Of a DNA stretch of 64,000 nt, positions 38,601 to 47,600 are shown piece by piece. The translations under genes were made by a program, and so were the position numbers. The notes beneath the pieces were generated by a model. The model saw only the letters and a list, made by a program, of their open reading frames with translations, did not search any database and was not told where the DNA came from. This DNA is from Amylostereum areolatum (lineage: Eukaryota; Basidiomycota; Agaricomycetes; Russulales; Stereaceae). Within the stretch, counting starts at the first letter, position 1. Each line of letters starts with the position of its first letter. The stretch lies in the NCBI GenBank assembly GCA_012932865.1, contig SAXG01000005.1, positions 1,295,121-1,359,120 of the forward strand, read 5' to 3'.

Positions 38601-41600
38601 GGTAGAGCGAGTGCAGTTTCGGAAGTTGAAAGTCCTCGCGAATCCCGAGCTCAACAAATATTGACTTGTTGGAATGGAATCTCTTGAGCGCATCCTTGAG
38701 ATAACCAAGGGTGATTGAGGTGTGGGAAGGATATTGAGCTAGGTAAACGAAGTCGAGAAGTGCGCGAAGCGCGCAGACAAGACGGACTGGGGAGCGGCCC
38801 TCTGGAAGTCGGAGGTCGACAACAACTCCGAGAAGAACCCGACATATGTCCTTGTGTTCTTCACCAGAGACGCGGGACAAAACGGAGATCCCTTGAGAAA
38901 AATGACGTAGATTGTGATTTGGGGGTAGACGTGCAAAGCGTGCGTCGATCTCAGCCTCGCCGAAGGCCTCCTTGATCCATTCGATGATGTGCTTGACCAT
39001 GCCTTGGTAAAGCTGGTGGAGGACGTCGGGTGTGATGGCAAGGAAAGGATCAGCATGCGGGAGATCTTCCCAGAACGGATGCGGGATGGGCTTCATGTCA
39101 ACCGCTTCGCACGCGTCGACGAATTCGACAGGCCCACGATCGATTGACGAGACGGCGGCGAGCATGTCCTCGAGGTTGCGCTGCTCGGGATCCATGTCCT
39201 TCCCGAGGTCTCCGTTATGGAGGATGCACTTCTTCGGACAGTCGCCTTGCTTGCAGCAGACAACAAGACACTGTTCCGGGTAGTCTCCTATGAAAACGGC
39301 AAAGATAGGGTGGCAGCGGCGGACTGCACCATCCCCACTGGCCATCTTGACGCTGTGACGCCCGGCCTTTTTGAGAGGATGAAGGATTGTGCGGAGCGCC
39401 GCGTGGAAGAGGTTTGCGAGAGCGAGACGCCTGGTTTGTGCATCTTTGATATGTGAGAGGCGTGTGGTGGGGAGATAGCCGAGCAGAATTTGGGCGTGTT
39501 GGGTGGGTTTGCGTCGAATGCCCTTGGGGATGTTGCCGATGGTGAGATACACGGGGTATGCTGAGCGATTCCGAAAGAGTGTAAGTTGTGTTTTGTCGGA
39601 GGAGATTATGATAGGGATGATGGTTGCTCCTGGCGTCTCGGTCTCAAGTTTGATCTAAGGGAAAGATATGAGGAAGTGTGTTGGTCATAAAGGAAGGACA
39701 AAACACACCTGAGTTCTCCACCACCATTTCCCGGTGTTCATCTCGTTATACACGGGCACTGTTTGGTCGGGATCAGCGTAATGGCGCTCGGGAGTGAACA
39801 CGAGATGTTCCGCAAAGTTGGGATCACTATATAAGGCCTTGACACATTCCATAACGTCCCTGAAATAGACGTCGTAGGAGTGCCCGTCGATGACAATCTC
39901 GCCACGCTTAAATTTGGGACGAGTGCCGGGCAACTGCTCGTCGACCACACTATTGAGTTCCTTGGCGGTCTTGAAGGATAGACCCAGGAGGTCATGGAGC
40001 TAAGCAAGTGTTATTGTGTGTCGGCAAGGAAAGCCTAGAAAAATGAACGTACCCCCTCGATGTTTAAGAGCTCAGATAGGGCTGTCGATGACGGCCCTCG
40101 CAGCTTCGCCCACCGAGCTATCTCCCAATCCATCTTGGACGCAAAAGGATGCCATATAGGCAACCCATCTTCGTCCTTGCTGCTACTTGCGCCGCGAACT
40201 TCGCCATCAAACCTTCCCTCGCGCAAAGAGTCTTCGTATTTTTTGTGCGCGCTGTCATTTTGTCCTAAAACCTCGCCGGCCCTTCCTCCAAACTGAACGA
40301 CGGTTGGTTCGCACCATAATGAGTCGTCGTCGACCCCAGGGTGCTTGTCTTGGTCGGGAACCTCTTCCATAGTAACCGGTGGACGCGGTGGACGTGGAGG
40401 TGGCTCCGTATACTCTGTTGGGAGAGCCATGGTTTCCAGATCGTCGTCTGAGTCCTCATCATGGAAAGCTCGAGTTGGATGCTCCGCTGCAGCTGCATCC
40501 GCATCGTCTTCGTCATCCCACGGAAAGTCGAGTTCGGTGTACTCGGTGCCGAAGTAGTCGCCATGGAAGACGTTCGGAGGGAGGTTAGCGGCGGGAGGAT
40601 GTTCTTGGTCGTCTATAGGTACGTCTTCTGTGTCGGGGACAAGGGGGACATGTTCGACGTGTGGGTGAGGGTGTGGTACGTGGGTAGAAGGACCTGCTGC
40701 ATTGCTTGATGTTGCAATATCCAAGGATTGCGAACGATAGTCCAGGCATTTCTTTTTCTTTGTTTGACTGAGGTGATGGGATAAGCCGACAAAGGAAAAC
40801 TGTTTTCGACACCCATGGCAAAAAAATTGTGAGGCCATACGGAGTGATTGGAATGCAGGTTTGTTGTAGTGTTCAAGCAGCAATGGGGAAACCTGGCGAG
40901 ACGAAGGTGTAAGCCCATAAGCCGAGAGGCCGTCGACTCGTCGGATGGTCCACTCCCGACGGTGGAAAAAAAGACGCACCGGAGAAATAACCGATTCTGG
41001 GACTTTCGTCTTGAGGCTCGAGAGGACTAGAGGCGAGGGCCGAGCTGAGCCGAGTATGAGGACGGGCGAGACCAACACGACGCGGGAACATAAAGGCGGT
41101 GCGTGTGCTGTCCTCCTCTCTCACGCTCCTCTCATTTCCCGTCCACGACCATCTCACTTCAATCTTCCCTCCCTCTCACTCAATACGGCACCATCCCACA
41201 AGACCAAATCAGCACGGAGGGCGAATGCCAAGGCGAAAGCAGAAGTAAACAAGAACCTGGCGGCTCCGCCCAAATCTAAAGGCCGACGAACTCAGGCGCG
41301 CACGGCGCAGGCGCAGGGCACGTGTATGTTCGAGTTACATTCTCTCCTCCTTCATGTTCTCACTGTCTTTATAATTCAGCACCTCCTCTAGCCACTGCCT
41401 CTGCTACTCCCACCCCTCAACCATCTGCTCGCCCATCCCGAAAGGCAAAGCAGAATGCTTTGGAAGCTAAAAGTAGGTTATAGATTCCGTGTCTATCACC
41501 TGTAATGTCCTCACTGTATGCCACATCACAGCGTGGTTGGGTAACGCACCCACAGGTCATGGCCATAAGCGCTCCGGTGAAGACAGCGGCCTTTCCGAAA

Positions 41601-44600
41601 CAGCGTCGAAGAAGCCTCGGACTGGTGAGTCAAACCGTCGATTGTATTGTTCGTTTTGTGGCTCATATCTTCCTCGGATATAGCTCTTGCCGACTTTCAC
41701 CTTGAGCCCCAGCCTCCGTCTACCGACCCTCTACCTTCTATAGTACCAATGGACATCGACGATACGCTCAGTGAGCTCAGTGACGGTGAGATCATGTGTC
41801 CGGTCTCTATTCACTGGCAGCTAATGCGGACACAGATGAATCACATCCGGCGTCTGTGGATGTCGACGCACCTCAGGCTGCCGTCACAGGCCTCAACAAC
41901 AACATTGAGTCCGACGACGACGACGACGATGATGACGGCAGCTCCCATGGTTCAGAGGATCCTGAACCTGCTTCACAGTGGGAGGACTCGGATGCCGATG
42001 CTGGTGTGGCCGCACCTGACGCCAGCCAACCGTCTTCTCGCCGTCATCGCGCAATTGTGAAGAAGATGGCACACGCTGTATGTTCTATTTCTCCTATACA
42101 CTGTTTCTTGCCGAGTTTCTTGCTGATCTATTGGTGCACACGATAGATGCCAATCGTTATCGCTGACTCGGATGACTCGGAAGACTCCGCAGATGAACCG
42201 GACTCGGAGGAGGTTCATGTTATTCAGAGCACGGCTGTCTCGGCTGTGGTGGCCACGTCGGTACGTCTTTTTTCTTTCTCAGTCGTGTCTACATAGTAAT
42301 GAAGCTCCTCTCTATCAGAATGAACACAGTCCGTCTTCGTCGCAGACACAAGTGACTTTATCTCCGCTCACTGCATCTGTCCCCGCTCCCGGGAACGACA
42401 CGAGTCAGGTATGCCTGTCTTACATTCTTGCGTAACGTTGAGTTAATATCCTGCAAGGTCCCTTCACTGTCCGTGACACCGCCTGTCGTCAATGGTGGCA
42501 ATATTCTACCCCAGGCCCCCAATGCTCCGCCCCCGCCCCCGCCTTTGCCTACAACGACAGCTCCGACAACTCCATTGGCCTTCCCGTCATACACCGACCT
42601 CGTCCTGGATCACAACAAGCTGGCTGACCTGCAGCGACAAACACGCGAGGTCGCTTTGACCATCAAGACGGCGAATACCTTTGATATGCCACATGCGATG
42701 ATGTGGGACCACCCGATGCCCCATAGACTTCAGCGCGATGCTCTCATCAGTCGTGCTGTACAGCTTGCCGCCGTCCGTGTAGGTTACCCGCTCATTGCCG
42801 AGCGTATACGTGCCAACCAGTCGTACGAGAGGTTGATCATCCAGAATGTAAGTGCATTCGTATTTCACTACATTCATTAATATACTTACCTCAAGCACAG
42901 ACTACCCATCGTGTTAGCAACTTCCGTGGATCTCTCAAGGACAAGGCTGCAACGATCGACGTACTCTCGAAGTTTGACCTGCAGCACGTTCATGGGAGCC
43001 GCTTGGCTTCCGCTGTGCTGTCGCTCACCACTCCGGCAGCGGCCAATGATGACAACTATCCCTGTGTTTATCCTTTTGTCGTACATGTCTTCCATCTTCC
43101 TTTCCAATGTCAAACTCATTTCTCTGCTAGACTGGCAAACCTGATCTCACGAAGCCGTTTTGCAATGGCGCGATTGTCGACTTTCTGAAGTCTGCCTTCT
43201 TCCACGGGCCACGGACGGTGTGTATGTTTCCGCAAGAGTACTACACTTCGACGATTGCAACAGGGCCCCTCTCTCTGCAACCTGAACTTCCGTTGTGCAT
43301 GGTCGCATTTGGCGGTCTTGTGGTATGATGACTGTTGATCTTTTTGCGCTCAGATTGCTCATTGTTTTTCAGGTTTATATAATACTGAAAGATTATCAGA
43401 CTGGTGCACATGTTCCTCTCGATTTCCGTCCTGCACAGCACATCAGCGTGTTCGAACATCTTCGCGCCTGGTTGCTTGACCTGAGGGAGCAGAACCCGAG
43501 AGGCTTCCATACGCTGATGGCATACCTGTACCGCAAAGTTTCGTACATCATCGCCTTTTCACTTCATTTGCTATCTCGATCTATCAATTCTAATCTCAGA
43601 TGTAGATCTGTCGATGATAACGATTCTCTGTCGCTTGAAGGTGGTCACATCTTCCACGCCAACATGTCTGCTGTCGGATCAACTCTTGCTTGATGGACCT
43701 CAGGTGTGCAAACTCATCTCTTATTGTCCATGCTTCATCTCATTGCATATGAAACAGATCGCTATGTTTTTGTTACGCTGTACCCCTACCCCCACTACCC
43801 CCACTCAGTCCACTACTTATATGTTAGTACTTCCTGCACATAATTTCGGAACCACCACGGGCGGGGCCGACGCACGGGCCGCCTTGGGCCCGATATAGAT
43901 TGTGTATCATTATTTGTTTATATATGTAATACATTTGTCATCTGTTATACCTGTGATCTGAACACTTATTGTGATTGATTAAATGTAATTAATATCATAT
44001 CGCATTCTATTTGAGATCCAACTGCTAATAACTACATGTGGCTAAGATTAATTTATCTGTAGTTACTTGCAAATACCAATACATGCTATGTTGTTCCCCT
44101 TACCCATTTCAATTATAGAATGTAATTACCTCAATTACATGTCAAAACATCAAACTAAAAATAATAACTCAGGCTGACCTACGTGATTTACTGTAATTAC
44201 CAACTTCCTCTAACTGATGGTAATTGATGGTAATTGAACACAAGTACAGTAAATTACAATCAATAACTAGGGGGTAGGATCCCTGATGTACCTTCTCCGT
44301 CTAGGTCAGGACCAGACGGAAGAACAGACGGAAGAGCAAGGGGTAAGCCGCTTAGAAGCACACAGAAGAACCCTAACTGAAGCACCCGGATTCCTCACAG
44401 GTGCTAATGCAATCCCCGTGGCCCGGAGCGACGGAGGTCCCAACACCCGATTCCCCGATACTCGAGAGTCAGATAGCCCGCATGATAGCCGGAGTAGCGC
44501 TCGAGCAGGCCAGGCAGCGGATCGACGACCTCAGGAGGGAGTCGACCGACGTCCAGGGCATCCTGGAGAACCACATCAAGATGCTCGACGGAGAACTCCG

Positions 44601-47600
44601 CCAGCTAGACTCGAGGTACCTGACGCTCTCGACCGAGATGGAAGAGCGAGAGGTCAAACTTCTTCGACGATTCCGGAAGCTAGCGCAGCGGCTGTACTCA
44701 ACGTCGCAGAGCTCCGGAGATTCCTTACTGAAGTCGGACACAGAGTCAACTGGCTCAACTGGGAAAGACACACCTTCCGCGCCGCCTACGAAGGAGAAAT
44801 CCTCCGCAGACGAATGGAAACTACCGGAGTTCCCCATATGTCGTCACGCGACGGCCCCGACATCGACCTCATCTTCCATGGATATCACATCTCCCCGGGC
44901 TATACTGTTCGACCCGATCCCATCACGTCCGCCCTCGCCAGACCCCCGTTCCTTCCTAACGCCCCTCCACGACCCGTCACCGCTCTCACCCCGCCGGGAT
45001 CCATACCCATCCCCGGCCTCACCCACATTAACCCCATCCAGCCTCCCGTCGCTCGAAACGGAGTACCCGGAGAGCTGTTCAGACAGCCCCTGCCAGGAGA
45101 GCTATCGGGACAGCCCCTGGTCCTTCCAGAGCTCGGACAACCGACCGGACGACCGACCAGCAGTCCGCAACCGGTACCTAGGACATCTTCTCAGCTGCCC
45201 GCCGTGCCTAGACCGCCAACTCCATTCCCACTATCTGCTGGCGATGCTCCCATGCCGTGGCACGGAGGCCCCGCCCCCTATCCCTCATTCCTACGTCCGC
45301 ACCCCGACCACGCTCGAGATCCCGTCACCCAAGATCCCCGAGTCACCGCACAGCGACGTAAACATGATTCTGTCGACCCCGACGGAAGACCGTTCAAGCG
45401 AATCAGAGAGCTCAGACTCCCCGATGCATCGGGTGAGGAAGAACTTCAAGGAGCTCCAAAAGATAGTCGATCGGATGATGGAAGACCGCGCTCGCCGGAG
45501 ACAGGAACTCAACCTAACGGACGAGTCGGACAGTTCAGCGGACGAATCGGACAGTTCGGCGGACAAAGCGGAAGAAACGGCCGAGAATCCCTCGGACCCA
45601 TGGAGCAACGAGCCGACCACATGGACGCAAGGGAAGTGGGACGCGATTCCCGTGAAGCCGCGGAAACACTGCTGGAAATGCGGCAAGCGAGGCCATCTCC
45701 GCCGAGATTGTCCCCGTCGCAAGAACGCTCCCCCTCACTTCCCCCAATCTCGGTCCTGCTATCCCCTCCGACCACAGACTCCTCTCTCTCGCCCGAGCCC
45801 GAGCCGTCCGGATATCAGTTACGGTCCAGGAACACTGATGTCCCACCCCCACCTCCGACGTACCGACGCTACCGCCCGCGCCCACAGGCAGCTTCTGGGA
45901 TTCCTCACGCGACGTGAGAGCCTGACGCACGAAGCCGCCCAACACGCCACTGAGCAGTGGCTGTACTGGGAGGACGCAATGCTCCGCACTCAGCGAGAAC
46001 CCCCCTCACGCTTCAATCACTCCTGGCGCGTCGACGATCTCTTCTGGAAGGAAGAAGACTGGGACTTGCAGGAAGCGGAGGAGTCGAAGGATCACTGGCC
46101 AGAACCCTGGTAAGCGCGCGGACAGACTTTACCCATTATCATGCACTCGGACTTTCTCTCTCCCCCCATCATTACGCTCTCGCATCTATTGTCACAATAC
46201 TTCTCGGACTGATCACGGACTGCGCCCTCACTCGCACGCATATTTTCCTCGGACTTCTCCATTGTACAGGTTCCTATCGCTACGAGGAAGGCGAAACATT
46301 TAGCATCTCTCCCTGCGACGCGCTGGACGCATCGCTTACTTACGACTCATGTCTGATTATGTACGAACTTTCACTTACGATTAACGGCAATGATTACATC
46401 ATTGCCCCTCCACATCGCAAGCATAAAAGGAAAGCCACAAAGACGATAACATGCTCAGACATCGTCTAACAAACCCACTCGCACCACCCAAACCAACCAA
46501 ATATGTCGTCTACTATCGCCTCCTCTTCGTGCAACCTCTCCACCACCGACTGCACCCCTCCTACCACTCCTCCTCCTTCGCCCGTCCTCTCGCGCACTCC
46601 CACGCCCGACCCACAAGACGAAGAACTCCTTCGTCATCTCAAACGAGTCACGGAACTCCTAAGCCGTCCGGACGTCGCTCGCGCGCCATGAAGAGGCCGA
46701 GAAGCCTAGACGAAGAAGCCATGCAGGAGTTGAAGGGAAGATGCGGCATCAAGGGACTCTTCCGAAAACGCGGGCCTCGGTTCAAGAGCCCGGATCACGC
46801 GACGACGGCAAGGATAGGACATCGGTTAGGGGCTACTACGATAGACGAGGAGGACCTGAAAGTAGTAGAGGCGTTGTTAAAGCGATAGAATAGAATTCTA
46901 TCGTTGAGGTCCGGGCAAGGATATAAAGAGTGAACATCAGAAAACGACAAACCCAGAAGCATGATGCAATCAGCACAATCACCCGATCTCGCGATTTTCA
47001 ATACGCCCACTCCCCGCTGGCTCATCGCCGTCATCAGCATTATCGTAGGACTTACGATCCTCACATTCATCGCATCAACAATGTTCCTTCTCCAATGGCG
47101 AAGAGCGAGCGATCGACAGCATGTTCAAGACATCCCTCTAGAACCGCTTCGATTCAGGAATCTACGAGACGAAGATTCTAGAGAGGGGGATAGTGTTACA
47201 ACTTGTCCAAGGTACTTCATTTTCCATTGCCTCACTAGGAAGGACGTCGCTAAACGACGGATTACGACTGTGCCCCAGTTCGTAACCGTCTCAACGACGC
47301 GACGACGACAGTGCCACAGATCGTCACCATCCCGACGACAGTGCCACAGATCGTCACCGTCTCAAAGGCATAGCCGCGACGGTGCCACAGTCTTATCCCC
47401 GTAGATACTTGATGCGACCGTCGCTCAATGTACATATATTTACTCGACCTCCTTTCTTATAAAAGGAGGCTCATTGAACGAGCCATTCCCCAGCTCGTTC
47501 TCTTTGTAAATACAGGACTGTTCTAACTAAAAGAACCTCCTCTTAAGTCTACTAAAGAGAATCCAAACTAAAGTCGAAAGCTCGCCTAAGTATTCCGTGA

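Larger units (their letters stand above)
35019..44287 (-). mobile_element. Plavaka-type DNA transposon nested in retrotransposon copy 1
   Basis: A 9,269-bp element with 26-bp imperfect terminal inverted repeats (21/26 identical), starting ATCAGG on the left and ending CCTGAT on the right, with TSD GTAC. It encodes the Plavaka transposase (-) and a DUF6532 protein (+), divergently arranged, plus two more genes near the left end. Bounds are set by comparison with the empty site in retrotransposon copy 2, so they are precise. Plavaka elements are an Agaricomycete group usually placed near CACTA/CMC transposons. Confidence 0.9.
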
